From Arthrobacter sp. Hiyo4 (lineage in GTDB: Bacteria; Actinomycetota; Actinomycetes; Actinomycetales; Micrococcaceae), in assembly GCA_002370555.1 (NCBI GenBank), contig AP014718.1:1674001-1738000 (forward strand): a stretch of 64,000 nt of DNA. The letters are read 5' to 3'. The notes under the pieces were generated by a model. It was not told the origin of the DNA. It saw only the letters and a list, made by a program, of their open reading frames with translations, and did not search any database. Below, one piece after another: positions 50,219 through 63,482 of this stretch (position 1 is its first letter; each line of letters opens with the position of its first letter). Position numbers and translations under genes: made by a program.

Positions 50219-52220
50219 GTGGCAGATCCAGCAAGTTACAGGCCCCAGACGGGTGAAATTCCCACAAATCCCGGGGTGTACCGGTTCCGCGATCCCCACG
50301 GCCGGGTCATCTATGTGGGGAAGGCCAAGAGCCTTCGCTCCCGCCTGAACTCCTACTTCGCGAATCCTGCGGGCCTGCTGCCCAAGACCCACGCAATGGT
50401 TCACACGGCCAGCAGTGTCGAGTGGACGGTGGTGGGAAGTGAGCTGGAGTCGCTGCAGCTTGAATACACCTGGATCAAGGAATACAAGCCACGCTTCAAC
50501 GTGGTCTTCCGCGACGACAAAACCTATCCGTACCTGGCACTCACCATGAGCGAGAAGCTCCCAGGGTTCAGGTCATGCGGGGGACCGCCGCAAAGGAACC
50601 CGGTACTTCGGCCCGTACACGGCCGGCGCGATCCGGGAAACCATGGACACCTTGCTGAGGGTATTTCCCGTCCGCAGCTGCAGCGCCGGGGTCCTCAAAA
50701 GGGCCCAGGCGAGCGGCCGGCCGTGCCTGCTGGGCTACATCGACAAATGCTCCGCTCCGTGTGTTGGCCGGGTGACTCCCGAGGAACACCGGGCCCTGGC
50801 GGAGGACTTCTGCGCGTTTATGGGCGGTGAGGCCAAACGCTTCATCACCAAGCTCGAAAAGGAGATGGCCGAAGCCGTGGGCACCCTCGACTACGAGCGC
50901 GCGGCGAGGCTCCGTGATGACATCTCCGCCCTGCGGAAGGTCTTTGAACGGAACGCCGTGGTGCTCGCCGACGATACCGACGCCGATGTCTTCGCGTTGC
51001 ATGAGGACGAGTTGGAGGCTGCCGTCCAGGTGTTCCACGTCAGGGGTGGCCGGATCCGTGGCCAGCGCGGCTGGGTTGTGGAAAAAGTGGAGGATGCCAC
51101 CACTCCGGATCTTGTGGAACACCTGCTGCAGCAGGTCTACGGCGGCGACGGCGACAGCCATGGCAGGCTGCCCCGCGAAGTCCTGGTGCCCGTCGAACCC
51201 AGCAACGCCGCCGAGCTGACAGAATGGCTCGGCGGCCTGCGCGGAGCCAAGGTTGATGTCAGGGTGCCGCAGCGCGGCGACAAGGCCGCGCTCATGTCCA
51301 CCGTCCGTGAAAACGCCGAGCACGCGCTCAAACTGCATAAGACCCGCCGTGCCGGGGACCTCACCGCGCGCTCCCAGGCACTGCAGGAACTGCAGGAAGC
51401 CCTGGACCTGCCCGTGGCGCTCCTGCGGATCGAATGCTTCGACGTCTCCCATGTCCAGGGCACCAACGTCGTGGCGTCTATGGTGGTGGTCGAGGACGGG
51501 CTGCCCAAGAAGTCCGACTACCGGAAATTCTCAGTCACCGGGGCCGCCGCGGCAGACGACACCGCCGCCATGCACGACGTCCTGACCCGGCGCTTCCGGC
51601 ATTACCTGCAGGACAAGTCGGCGCAGACCGAGGCGTCCGCCCTGCCCGGGCACCAGGCCCCCTTGGAAGCAGCCGCTGCCGCGGTCCTGGACACAATTAC
51701 GGCCGCCCCGCGGGCAAAATTCGCATACCCGCCCAACCTGGTGGTGGTCGACGGCGGCAAGCCCCAGGTGAACGCCGCAGCCCGGGCCTTGGCGGACCTT
51801 GGCATTGAGGATGTTTACGTGGTGGGCCTGGCCAAACGCCTTGAGGAAGTCTGGCTGCCGGGCAGCGACTTCCCCGTGATCCTGCCCAGGACGTCCCAGG
51901 GACTCTATCTGCTGCAGCGGATCCGTGACGAAGCCCACCGCTTCGCCATCACCTTCCACCGGCAGAAGCGCGGCAAGGCCATGACCGTCTCGGCGCTGGA
52001 CGGAGTGCCGGGCCTTGGCGAGTCCAAACGCAAGGCCCTGCTCACCCACTTCGGATCCGTCAAGGGCGTGAAAGCCGCCACCGCAGCCGAGCTCGCGGCG
52101 GCCAAGGGCATTGGACCATCCCTTGCCAACGCCATCGTGGCCTACTTCAGCGGCGACGACACGGCCAGCGATGCGCTTCCGGCCGTGAATATGGCCACCG
52201 GCGAAATCATTGAAACCTAG
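50219..52220 (+). CDS. uvrC: Excinuclease ABC subunit C, one frameshift
   Basis: Dual-incision nuclease of nucleotide excision repair. N-terminal GIY-YIG nuclease ([20 protein letters not shown]), Cys cluster [11 protein letters not shown]/coiled-coil [21 protein letters not shown]-terminal RNase H-like nuclease ([37 protein letters not shown]) and tandem helix-hairpin-helix motifs ([34 protein letters not shown]). One break near 50565: CCC to CCCC gives [20 protein letters not shown]. About 667 residues, as expected. Starts the conserved uvrC-rapZ-yvcK-whiA run. Confidence 0.97.
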
Positions 52221-52292
52221 GTAGGGTAAGGAACGCAGGTTTCCGCTGTTGCGGACGCCTGCCTTCATCTGGACAGAAACGGGGCGGAACGA

Positions 52293-53214
52293 ATGGCAGA
52301 CTCTACGGCGGAATCCGGGTCGGAGCAGGACGGGCTGACGCCGGTCAAGCCCCTCGAAGCGGAACTGCTGGTGGTCACCGGTATGTCAGGGCCGGGCGCA
52401 GCACCGCCGCGGACGCGCTTGAGGACCATGGCTGGTATGTCGTGGAAAACCTGCCGCCGCAGATGCTCGGCACCCTGGCCGAGATTGTCTCCCACGCTCC
52501 ACAGTCCATTCCGCGGCTGGCCGTGGTGATGGATGTCCGCAGCAAAGGCCTCTTTGTCGACGTCCGTGCGGCACTGGGGGCCCTCGCCGCCAGTGGTGTC
52601 AAGTTCCGCGTCCTTTTCCTCGACGCCAAAGACGACGTCCTGGTCCGCCGGTTCGAGCAGGGCCGCAGGCCCATCCGCTCCAGGAAGGCGGCCGCATCCT
52701 CGACGGCATTGCAGCCGAACGGGAGGTGCTCAAGGAACTGCGCGACAGCTCCGACGTCGTACTGGACACCTCGACCTACAACGTCCACGCCCTGGCCACC
52801 GCCATCACGGAACTCTTCAGCGAGACCGGCCCGGTGGCTCTGCGGCTCAACGTCATGAGCTTTGGCTTCAAGTACGGGCTGCCGGTGGATTCCAACTACG
52901 TTGCTGACGTCCGGTTCATCCCGAATCCGCACTGGGTCCCGCAGCTGCGCCCGCATACGGGCCTGGACAAGGACGTCAGCGATTATGTCCTCGAGGCGGA
53001 AGGTGTAAAAAACTTCGTGGACCGCTATGTCCTGGCGCTTGAGCCCGTCCTGGACGGTTACCGGCGCGAAAACAAGCACTACGCCACAATCGCCGTCGGC
53101 TGTACCGGCGGCAAGCACCGGTCCGTGGCCGTTGCCGTCGAGCTTTCCAAGAAACTGGCACAGTATCCGCGCGTGACCGTGACCACCACCCATCGGGATT
53201 TGGGCCGCGAGTAA
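52293..53214 (+). CDS. rapZ: RapZ / YvcJ-family nucleotide-binding protein, frameshifted
   Basis: P-loop protein of the RapZ family (RNase adapter regulating small-RNA decay in enterobacteria; role in actinobacteria unclear). ATG at 52293. Walker A read across a break near 52395 (GGG to GGGG) is [19 protein letters not shown]; then [40 protein letters not shown], and after a break near 52675 a C-terminal domain with [39 protein letters not shown] and [20 protein letters not shown]. About 307 residues. Its stop overlaps the yvcK start by one base (TAATG). Confidence 0.95.
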
Positions 53215-54232
53215 TGGGGATGTTCACCGGGCCCCTCCCGCTCGTACCGGTTTCCAGCGGAACGGCGGCCGGCCAGCAGGACAAGGGCCCCAACGTCGTG
53301 GCGCTCGCGGCGGGCACGGCCTGTCCGCTTCGCTCTCGGCGCTGCGGCTGCTCACCTCCGAGCTGACCGCCATTGTCACGGTGGCGGACGACGGCGGGTC
53401 TTCAGGGCGTCTGCGCGACGAGTACGGCGTCCTGCCGCCCGGAGACCTGCGCATGGCGCTCTCCGCCTTGTGCGATGACACGGACTGGGGTCGCACCTGG
53501 CGCGACGTGATGCAGCACCGCTTCCGGCCAGGCCAGGGCAGCGGTGGATCGCTGGACGAGCACGCAATGGGCAACCTGCTCATCGTCACCCTTTGGGAGC
53601 TGCTGGGCGACACCGTGGCCGGCCTGAAGTGGGCCGGCGCCCTGCTCGGCGCCCGTGGACAGGTCCTGCCCATGTCCACTGTTCCGCTGACCATTGAAGG
53701 TGACATCCGCGTGACTGCACCTGACGGCACGTTCGCGCTCCAAAGGATCCGCGGGCAGGCGCGGTGCGCCGTTGCCGGCTCACTGGAACGCGTCCGGCTG
53801 CTGCCCGAACAGGCGCCGGCCTGCGTTGAAGCCCTGACAGCCATCGAACTGGCCGACTGGGTCATCCTGGGGCCGGGGTCCTGGTACACGTCCGTGCTGC
53901 CGCACCTGCTGCTCCCGGAAATGCGTGAGGCCCTGAGTGCCACAGCCGCAAAACGCTGCCTCACCATGAACCTGGCCACGGACACCAAGGAGACCACGGG
54001 CATGTCGGCGGCGGACCACCTGTACGCACTGCGCCGGTATGCGCCGGACTTCAGCGTCGACGTTGTCCTGGCGGATCCCGCGTCGGTACCGGACCGGCAG
54101 GAGTTCGAGAAGGCCGCCGGGATGATCGGCGCCGAGGTTGTCTTGGGTAAAGTGGGGGCGTCGGGCCGCCGACCCGTCCATGACCCCCTGCGTCTGGCAG
54201 CGGCGTACCACGACATTTTTGGGAACAGTTAG
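53214..54232 (+). CDS. yvcK: YvcK/CofD-like gluconeogenesis factor, frameshifted
   Basis: UDP-sugar-binding protein of the YvcK/CuvA family, needed for growth on gluconeogenic carbon sources and for cell-wall homeostasis in Bacillus and mycobacteria. ATG at 53214. One missing G near 53315 breaks the frame; repaired it reads VVALAAGHGLSASLSALRLL, then VTVADDGGSSGRLRDEYGVL and PGDLRMALSALCDD, the substrate-binding loops, and DEHAMGNLLIVTLWELLGD. About 340 residues. Translationally coupled to rapZ and 9 bp before whiA. Confidence 0.95.
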
Positions 54233-54241
54233 GAAGGTGCC

Positions 54242-55221
54242 ATGGCACTGACATCATCGGTCAAGGAAGAACTGTCCCGTCTGGACATCAAGAAATCCTC
54301 AGTCCGCAAGGCAGAGGTCTCGGCAATGCTGCGCTTCGCCGGCGGCCTGCACATCATCTCGGGCAGGATCGTAATCGAAGCCGAGGTTGACCTCGCATCC
54401 ACGGCGCGCAGGCTCCGGGCAGCCATCGCCGAGGTTTATGGCCACCAGAGCGAAATTATCGTTGTCTCCGGCGGCGGACTGCGCCGCGGCAGCCGGTACG
54501 TGGTGCGGGTAGTACGCGACGGCGAGTCCCTGGCCCGGCAGACAGGCCTCCTGGACGGCCGCGGCCGGCCGGTGCGGGGCTTCCCTCGGCCGTGGTCAAC
54601 GGCTCGGCCGCCGACGCCGAGGCTGTGTGGCGTGGTGCGTTCCTGGCACACGGGTCGCTCACGGAACCGGGCCGTTCGTCATCGCTGGAGGTTACCTGCC
54701 CGGGCCCCGAGTCCGCGCTTGCCCTCGTTGGTGCCGCCCGCCGTCTTGGCATCCAGGCTAAAGCCCGCGAAGTCAGGGGAGTGGACCGGGTGGTGATCCG
54801 CGACGGCGACACAATCGCGGCCCTGCTCATCCGCATGGGCGCCCACGACGCCCTGATGGTCTGGGAAGAACGCAGGATGCGCAAGGAAGTCAGGGCCACG
54901 GCCAACCGGCTGGCCAACTTTGACGACGCCAACCTGCGGCGCTCCGCCCAGGCGGCCGTGGCCGCCGGAGCCAGGGTGGACCGGGCACTGGAGATCCTGG
55001 GCGACGACGTCCCGGACCACCTCAAATATGCCGGCGAACTCAGGGTGGCCCACAAACAGGCGAGCCTGGACGAGCTGGGGCGCCTGGCAGATCCGGTCAT
55101 GACCAAGGACGCCATCGCCGGGCGCATCCGCCGGCTCCTGGCCATGGCGGATAAGCGGGCCATCGATTTGGGGATCCCTGGCACTGATGCCAATGTGACG
55201 CCTGAGATGCTGGACGAGTAA
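54242..55221 (+). CDS. whiA: DNA-binding protein WhiA, one frameshift
   Basis: Transcription factor with a LAGLIDADG-endonuclease-like N-domain and a C-terminal helix-turn-helix; controls sporulation with WhiB in Streptomyces and division or growth in other Gram-positives. ATG at 54242 with AGGAAGG upstream. [39 protein letters not shown], then after GGGG to GGGGG near 54575 [40 protein letters not shown] and [20 protein letters not shown]. The HTH contains [20 protein letters not shown]. About 327 residues, normal. Confidence 0.96.
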
Positions 55222-55332
55222 CGGCGCCCCTAGAATCAGAGCGTTCACCCTGATCTTCCGGATGCCAGCCATCCGGATGCACAATCCGAGAGTTACAACC
55301 CGGACAGACCGTCCACGACATTGGAGGATTTT

Positions 55333-55959
55333 GTGACCGAGTACGTACTGCCAGAACTCAGCTACGACTACGCGGCGCTTGAGCCGCACATTTCGGCGCG
55401 CATCATGGAGCTGCACCACAGCAAGCACCATGCTGCCTACGTTGCAGGTGCCAACAACGCCCTTGCCCAGCTTGCAGAGGCGCGTGACAAGGGCGATTTC
55501 GCCAACATCAACCGCCTTTCGAAGGACCTCGCGTTCCACACCGGCGGCCACATCAACCACTCGGTGTTCTGGAACAACCTGTCACCTGACGGCGGTGACA
55601 AGCCTGAGGGCGAGCTGGCAGCTGCCATCGACGACGCCTTCGGTTCCTTCGACGCCTTCCGCGCTCAGTTCTCCGCGGCTGCCCTTGGCCTGCAGGGATC
55701 GGGCTGGGGCTTCCTGGCCTATGAGCCGATCGGTGGCAACCTGGTCATCGAGCAGCTATATGACCAGCAGGGCAACGTGGCTCTCGGGACCACGCCGCTG
55801 CTGATGCTGGACATGTGGGAGCACGCCTTCTACCTGGACTACGTCAACGTCAAGGCTGACTACGTCAAGGCCTTCTGGAACATCGTCAACTGGGCCGATG
55901 TCGCCAAGCGCTTCGATGCTGCACGCACCAACGCCACGGGCCTCATCACCCTGCCGTAG
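55333..55959 (+). CDS. sodA: Superoxide dismutase (Mn/Fe)
   Basis: Intact 208-residue superoxide dismutase. GTG at 55333 with GGAGGA just upstream; the TTG at 55321 in the same frame contains that site and is not the start. Metal ligands are in [12 protein letters not shown] (first His), [18 protein letters not shown] (second His) and [20 protein letters not shown] (Asp and third His). The GGH-I-N-H and [14 protein letters not shown] context favours manganese. It sits between whiA and gap and ends with its own terminator, so it is an independent unit. A nearby Mn exporter (TerC) fits a theme of manganese handling but is not linked by position. Confidence 0.96.
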   Translation: MTEYVLPELSYDYAALEPHISARIMELHHSKHHAAYVAGANNALAQLAEARDKGDFANINRLSKDLAFHTGGHINHSVFWNNLSPDGGDKPEGELAAAIDDAFGSFDAFRAQFSAAALGLQGSGWGFLAYEPIGGNLVIEQLYDQQGNVALGTTPLLMLDMWEHAFYLDYVNVKADYVKAFWNIVNWADVAKRFDAARTNATGLITLP

Positions 55960-56024
55960 TGACCCGGAGTACATGAGCGTGTAACAAACTTCACATTTCG
56001 GCGTGATTTCGGCCGGAATGTGGA

Positions 56025-56056
56025 AGGTCCGCCCCCGCACTTGCGGGGGCGGACCT
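56025..56056 (+). terminator. Intrinsic terminator of sodA
   Basis: Perfect 15-bp inverted repeat (AGGTCCGCCCCCGCA and complement) with a 2-nt loop, followed by ACTTAAA. Confidence 0.85.
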
Positions 56057-56163
56057 ACTTAAACGTAAGATGGATCACGGAAGGCGGTCTGCCTTCAGCA
56101 ATGTGGCTGGTCGCCCTCCGATCTGTTAATCATCTCTGCCCGATGGCGTGCGGGATCTGTTAG

Positions 56164-58470
<2,307 letters not shown>

Positions 58471-58499
58471 GAACCCGGACTGCCAAGTCCTCCGGCCGG

Positions 58500-58521
58500 C
58501 AGGGTGCCCGCGGGCACCCTG
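58500..58521. promoter_or_regulatory. 22-bp perfect palindrome between pgk and tpiA
   Basis: Arms CAGGGTGCCCG and CGGGCACCCTG with no spacer, 30 bp after the pgk stop and 36 bp before the tpiA start. No T-tract follows, so a dimer-binding operator or an mRNA processing/attenuation hairpin is as likely as a terminator. Confidence 0.6.
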
Positions 58522-58557
58522 CTGGCCGCACACTTATCAAGTACTTTTGGAGAACAC

Positions 58558-59373
58558 GTGACTTCGTCAACGAACGGCGCTTTTGACCGCACGCCTCTCA
58601 TTGCAGGCAACTGGAAGATGAACATGGACCACGTCCAGGGCATTACCCTCCTGCAGAAGCTGGCCTGGACCCTGTCCGACGCCAAGCACGACTACAACCG
58701 GGTTGAGGTGGCCGTCTTCCCGCCATTCACCGACCTCCGCGGCGTGCAGACCCTCGTCCAGGGGGACGAACTCGACATCGCCTACGGCGGCCAGGACCTC
58801 TCCCAGTTCGACTCGGGCGCCTACACCGGCGACACCTCCGGCCAGTTCCTGAACAAGCTGGGGTGCCGCTACGTCCTGGTGGGCCACAGCGAACGCCGCA
58901 CCATCCACCAGGAATCCGACGACGTGCTCAACGCCAAGGTCAAGGCAGCGTTCAAGCACAGCGTCACCCCGGTACTCTGCGTGGGAGAAGGCCTGGAAAT
59001 CCGCCAGGCCGGCACGCATGTCGAGCACACGCTGACACAGCTCCGCGCCAACGTTGCCGGGCTGACGGCCGGGCAGGCGGCAGAGCTTGTGGTGGCCTAC
59101 GAGCCCGTCTGGGCCATCGGCACCGGTGAAGTGGCAGGGCCGGAGGACGCCCAGGAAATGTGCGCCGCCATCCGCGCGGAACTGGCCACGCTCTTCGGCG
59201 ATGACGTAGCTGGGAAGATCCGGCTGCTCTACGGCGGCTCGGTCAAGGCCAACAATGTCGCCGCGATCCTGAAGGAACGCGACGTCGACGGCGTGTTGGT
59301 CGGCGGGGCAAGCCTCGATCCCGCGGAGTTTGCTAATATTGTCAGGTTCGAGAGTCACTTCGTGACGGACTAG
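58558..59373 (+). CDS. tpiA: Triosephosphate isomerase
   Basis: Intact 271-residue isomerase interconverting dihydroxyacetone phosphate and glyceraldehyde 3-phosphate. GTG at 58558 with TTGGAG upstream. [20 protein letters not shown] (catalytic Asn/Lys), [19 protein letters not shown] (catalytic His), [20 protein letters not shown] (catalytic Glu) and [20 protein letters not shown] (phosphate loop). A further in-frame start upstream (58504) would cross the palindrome and is less likely. The stop codon lies at the centre of a 28-bp palindrome. Confidence 0.97.
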   Translation: MTSSTNGAFDRTPLIAGNWKMNMDHVQGITLLQKLAWTLSDAKHDYNRVEVAVFPPFTDLRGVQTLVQGDELDIAYGGQDLSQFDSGAYTGDTSGQFLNKLGCRYVLVGHSERRTIHQESDDVLNAKVKAAFKHSVTPVLCVGEGLEIRQAGTHVEHTLTQLRANVAGLTAGQAAELVVAYEPVWAIGTGEVAGPEDAQEMCAAIRAELATLFGDDVAGKIRLLYGGSVKANNVAAILKERDVDGVLVGGASLDPAEFANIVRFESHFVTD

Positions 59374-59385
59374 TCCGTCACGAAG
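59358..59385. terminator. 28-bp perfect palindrome centred on the tpiA stop codon
   Basis: Arms CTTCGTGACGGACT and AGTCCGTCACGAAG meet without a spacer, with the TAG stop at the centre. An RNA hairpin here would fold as ribosomes leave tpiA. No T-tract follows, so partial termination or transcript processing before secG is a guess. Confidence 0.6.
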
Positions 59386-59425
59386 CTCCAGGCTCCCGCA
59401 AATTCCAATCTTCTGAAAGGCCGTC

Positions 59426-59683
59426 GTGGACGTTCTTCATGTCATTCTGCAGATTCTCCTGGGCATCACCAGCCTTCTGCTGACACTGCTTATCCTCCTC
59501 CACAAGGGACGGGGTGGCGGGCTGTCGGACATGTTCGGCGGCGGTATGAGTTCCGGCCTCAGCTCCTCCGGCGTGGCCGAGCGGAACCTGAACAGGTTCA
59601 CCGTGGTCCTGGGCGTTACCTGGGGCGTCGTGATCATCGCCCTTGGCTTGGTTATGCGCTTCAGCGGCGCAGGGGACTCATAG
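59426..59683 (+). CDS. secG: Preprotein translocase subunit SecG
   Basis: Intact 85-residue SecG, an accessory subunit of the SecYEG channel. GTG start, GAAAGG upstream. Two hydrophobic helices (LHVILQILLGITSLLLTLLI and FTVVLGVTWGVVIIALGLVM) flank a Gly/Ser-rich loop with the family hallmark GGGLSDMFGGGMSSGLSSSG. Position after tpiA is conserved in many Gram-positive genomes. Confidence 0.95.
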   Translation: MDVLHVILQILLGITSLLLTLLILLHKGRGGGLSDMFGGGMSSGLSSSGVAERNLNRFTVVLGVTWGVVIIALGLVMRFSGAGDS

Positions 59684-59734
59684 CCCCTGCAACTGATCGT
59701 CGCCCGGCACTGCCGCGATGGGGATCTCCGAACT

Positions 59735-59769
59735 AAACTGTGGCTGTTGGCTTCCAACAGCCACAGTTT
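59735..59769 (+). terminator. Intrinsic terminator of the gap-pgk-tpiA-secG block
   Basis: Perfect 16-bp inverted repeat (AAACTGTGGCTGTTGG and complement), 3-nt loop CTT, followed by CGTTTAAA. Confidence 0.85.
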
Positions 59770-59805
59770 CGTTTAAACAGTGTCGTTTAAGCAGCAGGAG
59801 TCCCG

Positions 59806-60201
59806 ATGGTACATAGTGCGTCAGCGTTCCGTGGCACCCGGGTGGGTGTCACAGAAGGAGCCGGTCCCAAGAACCAGTCAGAAGCGGCCTCAGGCGAAAG
59901 GGTGCCCCGTATCAGGGTTTCTTTTTGGTGCGCCAAGGGGCATGAGACCCAGCTAGTCTTCCTGCGGTTGCCGGACGAGCAGCTTCCCACAGTCTGGGAC
60001 TGCCGGCGCTGCGGGACTCCGGCATCACGGGACGGCAAGGAAGCCGACCTGCCGGACCCGCTGGATGAAGGCTTCAAGAGCCACCTTGAATACGTTAAAG
60101 AACGGCGCTCCGGCCAGGACGCCGAGGCTGTCCTGGCCGGAGCGCTGGAAAAGCTACGCGCCGGCAGCGTCCTTCCGGACGAGCTGCTGCGGGACGCGTG
60201 A
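59806..60201 (+). CDS. rbpA: RNA polymerase-binding protein RbpA
   Basis: Intact 131-residue actinobacteria-specific RNA polymerase regulator that binds the primary sigma factor and stabilises open complexes. ATG at 59806 with AGGAG upstream. The central zinc-ribbon-like fold shows [20 protein letters not shown] and [12 protein letters not shown], followed by the basic linker and sigma-interaction domain ([20 protein letters not shown]). Convergent with pgl; the raw frames overlap by 48 bp. Confidence 0.96.
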   Translation: MVHSASAFRGTRVGVTEGAGPKNQSEAASGERVPRIRVSFWCAKGHETQLVFLRLPDEQLPTVWDCRRCGTPASRDGKEADLPDPLDEGFKSHLEYVKERRSGQDAEAVLAGALEKLRAGSVLPDELLRDA

Positions 60202-60982
60202 CGCTGCGTTTTCGTCGATAAGCCACAGCGTGCGGGATGTACCCCGGGGCCCGCCGCAGGTACCTGTACCGGGTTGGCGCCCGCCAGGGCCAGGCCCACC
60301 GCGCCGGCCTTGTCCTCGCCGGCCACCACCATCCAGACCTCGGCAGCAGTGTTTATGGCGGGAAGCGTGAGCGAGATTCGCTGGGGCGGCGGCTTGGGGA
60401 ATTGCGGACGCCAACGACTGTCCGCTCCTTCTCCCGGATTCCACCCTGCTCCGGGAAGAGCGAGGCCACGTGGGCGTCCGGGCCGACGCCCAGCAGAACA
60501 ACGTCCAGCCGCGGCAGCACCCCCGGTTCGTCCGGACGGTCGTCGGACATGTCGGCAGCGTGTTCGGCCTGGGCCGCTTCCCTTAGCCTGCGCGCGTAGT
60601 CCTCGGCGGCTTCCTCGGGCGTGTCGAAGTCATCCGAGGAGCCAGGCTGGTTGATCCTTGCAGGATCCACCGGAATACTCGACAGGAGTGCAGCAAACGC
60701 CTGCCTGGTGTTCCGGTCGGGATGGTCCGCGGCAACAAAGCGCTCGTCTCCCCACCAAAAGTTCACCTTGGACCAGTCGACGGCCGGCGCTGCCGGAGAA
60801 TCCGCAACAGCCTTTAGCGTTCCGATGCCTACTGTGCCGCCGGTCAGTACCACCGTGGCCTCACCGTGCTTATCCTGCACATCCACCAGCTTGGTGATCA
60901 GGCGGGCCGCAATGGCGGCCATCAGGACGGACGAATCGGGATGGATGCTAACTCTTGGCTCAACGCTCACTGGGTCGGACAC
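60154..60982 (-). CDS. pgl: 6-phosphogluconolactonase, frameshifted
   Basis: Second enzyme of the oxidative pentose-phosphate pathway. GTG at 60982, overlapping the opcA end by 23 nt. [20 protein letters not shown] (active-site loop), [20 protein letters not shown] and [20 protein letters not shown] are the SOL/DevB signatures. A break near 60390 leads to [20 protein letters not shown] and [20 protein letters not shown]; another near 60240 gives [13 protein letters not shown]. As written the frame continues 45 nt past ENAAS into the rbpA region; the true end may be nearer 60200. Last gene of pgi-zwf-opcA-pgl. Confidence 0.92.
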
Positions 60983-61900
60983 TCCTTAGATTGGTACGCG
61001 GCAGTCCAATAGTAATCACTTCGCCGAATACTTCGTCGGGGTCGAGGCGGCGGAGTTCCTCGGCGAGGCAGTCTTTGAGGCTGCGGCGTGGCAGGGAGAT
61101 GCGTTGGGCGGGCTGTCCGGGCTGGGTGAGTTCGGCGATGGAGAGTCCGGGGCGGAAGAGTTGGATGTCGCCGGTGTGGCGGGTGAGCCGGACCCGGCGG
61201 ATGCCGGTCCCGGCGGGGTCCGCGACGATGGTCACGGGCGCGTCCAGGGCCAGGGTCAGCCAGGCCGCCAGCAGGATCGTCGAGGGTGAGTCGGAGGCGC
61301 CTTCGACGGCGACCGCGGTCACGGGCGAGGAATCGACCTGGTCCAGGACGGCTGCGAGCTGGATCCGCCAGTTAGTCAGCCTGGTCCAGGCGAGGTCGGT
61401 GTCGCCGGCCTTATAGGTGGACCGGATGTTTTCCAGGGCTTTTTGGGGTCCGGTTCGTTGGCGGAGTCGGTGATCCGGCGGTGCGCGATCCGGCCGACGG
61501 AGGTTTCGCAGGCGTTCTCCGGTGCCCCGTGCGGCCACCAGGCCACGATCGGGGCGTCCGGGAGCAGCAGGGCAGCGACGAGGGATTCGCTTTCGTGGGC
61601 GAGTTCGCCGTAGCCGCGGAGCACGATGACCTCGGACGCGCCGGCGTCACCGCCCACCCGGATCTGCGCGTCGAGCCGGTCCGGGGCTTCACGGCCGGCG
61701 TCGGCGAGCACGATGATCCGGCAGGGGTGCTCGCGGCTGGCCTCGTTCGCTGCCTCGATCGCTTCTTCCTCGAGCCCGGACCGGGTCACGACCACCAGGG
61801 TCAGGACCCGGCCCAAGGCGATCACGCCGCCCTGCTCACGCAGGGACATGATCTTCTTGGAGATCTTCGAGGTGGTGGTGTCCGGCAAATCTACAATCAT
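60960..61900 (-). CDS. opcA: Glucose-6-phosphate dehydrogenase assembly protein OpcA, frameshifted
   Basis: Actinobacterial and cyanobacterial protein that activates and assembles glucose-6-phosphate dehydrogenase. ATG at 61900 overlaps the zwf stop (ATGA). MIVDLPDTTTSKISKKIMSL, REHPCRIIVLADAGREAPDR, IVAWWPHGAPENACETSVGR IAHRRITDSAN; one break near 61450 (GGGG), then ALENIRSTYKAGDTDLAWTR LTNWRIQLAA and ISLPRRSLKDCLAEELRRLD PDEVFGEV to a stop at 60960. About 313 residues. The coupling to zwf matches its function. Confidence 0.94.
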
Positions 61901-63467
61901 GGCCTTCTCCAGGTTCGTCCGTCGCGGGCCAGCAGCTCATCCGCCGAGGCAGGGCCCCAGGACCCCGGGGCGTAAGGCTCCGGCTGCTCAGCCAAACCGG
62001 CCAGTAGTCTTCAAAGGGGTCCAGGATCTTCCAGGACAGCTCCACTTCCGCGTGCCGGGGGAACAGTGGCGGCTCCCCGAGCAGCACATCAAGGATGAGG
62101 CGCTCGTACGCTTCGGGGCTGGACTCGGTGAAGGAGTGCCCGTAGCCGAAGTCCATGGTCACGTCGCGGACTTCCATCTGCGTGCCCGGGACCTTGGACC
62201 CGAACCGGATGGTCGCGCCCTCATCGGGCTGGACCCGGATCACCACGGCGTTCTGGCCGAAATCATCCTCGCCATGGTCACGGAACAACAGGTTCGGTGC
62301 CCGCTTGAACACCACCGCGATCTCCGTCACGCGGCGGCCCAGGCGCTTGCCCGCCCGGAGGTAGAAGGGCACCCCGGCCCAGCGGCGGGTATGGATATCC
62401 ACCCGGATTGCCGCGAACGTCTCCGTCTTAGAATCCGCCGGGATACCGTCTTCTTCCAGGTAGCCCTGGACCTGTTCCCCGCCCTGCCAGCCGCCGGCGA
62501 ACTGCCCGCGCGCCGAATGGGTGGAGAGGTCATCCGGGAGCTTGACCGCGGCGAGGACCTTTTCCTTCTCCGCCCGCAGGTCATCGGCGTTGAAGGAAAT
62601 GGGCTCCTCCATCGCCGTCAAGGCCAGCAGCTGGAGCAAGTGGTTCTGGATCACGTCCCGGGCCGCACCCACACCGTCGTAGTACCCTGCCCGGCCGCCC
62701 GTGCCGATGTCCTCGGCCATCGTGATCTGGACATGGTCCACATAATTCGCATTCCACAACGGTTCGAACAGCTGGTTCGCGAAACGCAGCGCCAGGATGT
62801 TCTGCACCGTTTCCTTACCCAGGTAATGGTCGATCCGGAACACCGCATCCGGCGGGAACACCGACTCCACAATCTCGTTCAGGGCCCGGGCGGACTCCAG
62901 GTCATGGCCGAACGGCTTCTCGATCACCACCCGCCGCCACTTCTCACCCTCGGCCTGCGCCAGGCCGTGCTTGGACAGCTGCCGGCAGACCTGTTCAAAC
63001 GCCTTCGGCGGGATCGAGAGGTAGAACGCGTGATTGCCCCGCGTCCCACGCTGCTCATCCAGCTCAGCGATCGTGTCACCCAACCGCTCAAAGGCATCGT
63101 CGTCGTCGAACTCGCCCTGGACAAAACGGATCCCCTCGGCGAGCTGGTTCCACACCGCCTCATCAAACGGCGTCCGCGAGTACGCCTTCACCGAAGCCTT
63201 CACCTCGGCGGCGAACTCCCCGTGCTTCCACGGACGGCGGCCGAAACCCACCAACGCGAAACTCGGCGGCAGCAGGCCCCGGTTCGCGAGGTCATACACG
63301 GCCGGCATGAGCTTCTTACGGGCAAGGTCACCGGTCACTCCGAAGAGCACCAACGAGGACGGACCGGCAATCCGGTTCAGGCGGCGGTCACGGGGATCCC
63401 GGAGCGGATTACGCCCTGGTCGTCCGGAACGCGTCGCGGAATTCCTGCCGTTTTCAGTGTCTGGCAT
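61897..63467 (-). CDS. zwf: Glucose-6-phosphate 1-dehydrogenase, frameshifted at the 3' end
   Basis: First enzyme of the oxidative pentose-phosphate pathway; main NADPH source. ATG at 63467. NADP fold SLVLFGVTGDLARKKLMPAV, YLSIPPKAFEQVCRQL, VVIEKPFGHDLESARALNEI and active-site FRIDHYLGKETVQNILALRF with the catalytic His. About 524 residues. One break near 62005; the repaired tail reads LAGLAEQPEPYAPGSWGPAS ADELLARDGRTWRRP with TGA overlapping the opcA ATG. Followed by its assembly factor OpcA. Confidence 0.97.
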
Positions 63468-63482
63468 GTTTGCTGTTGAGCC

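Noticed and set aside
55321-55333. TTG at 55321 as the sodA start
   Set aside because: This TTG contains the GGAGGA ribosome-binding site serving the GTG at 55333, and the superoxide dismutase family starts close to [12 protein letters not shown].
61626-63479. 617-codon plus-strand ORF opposite zwf
   Set aside because: Antisense shadow of zwf and opcA with no family features.
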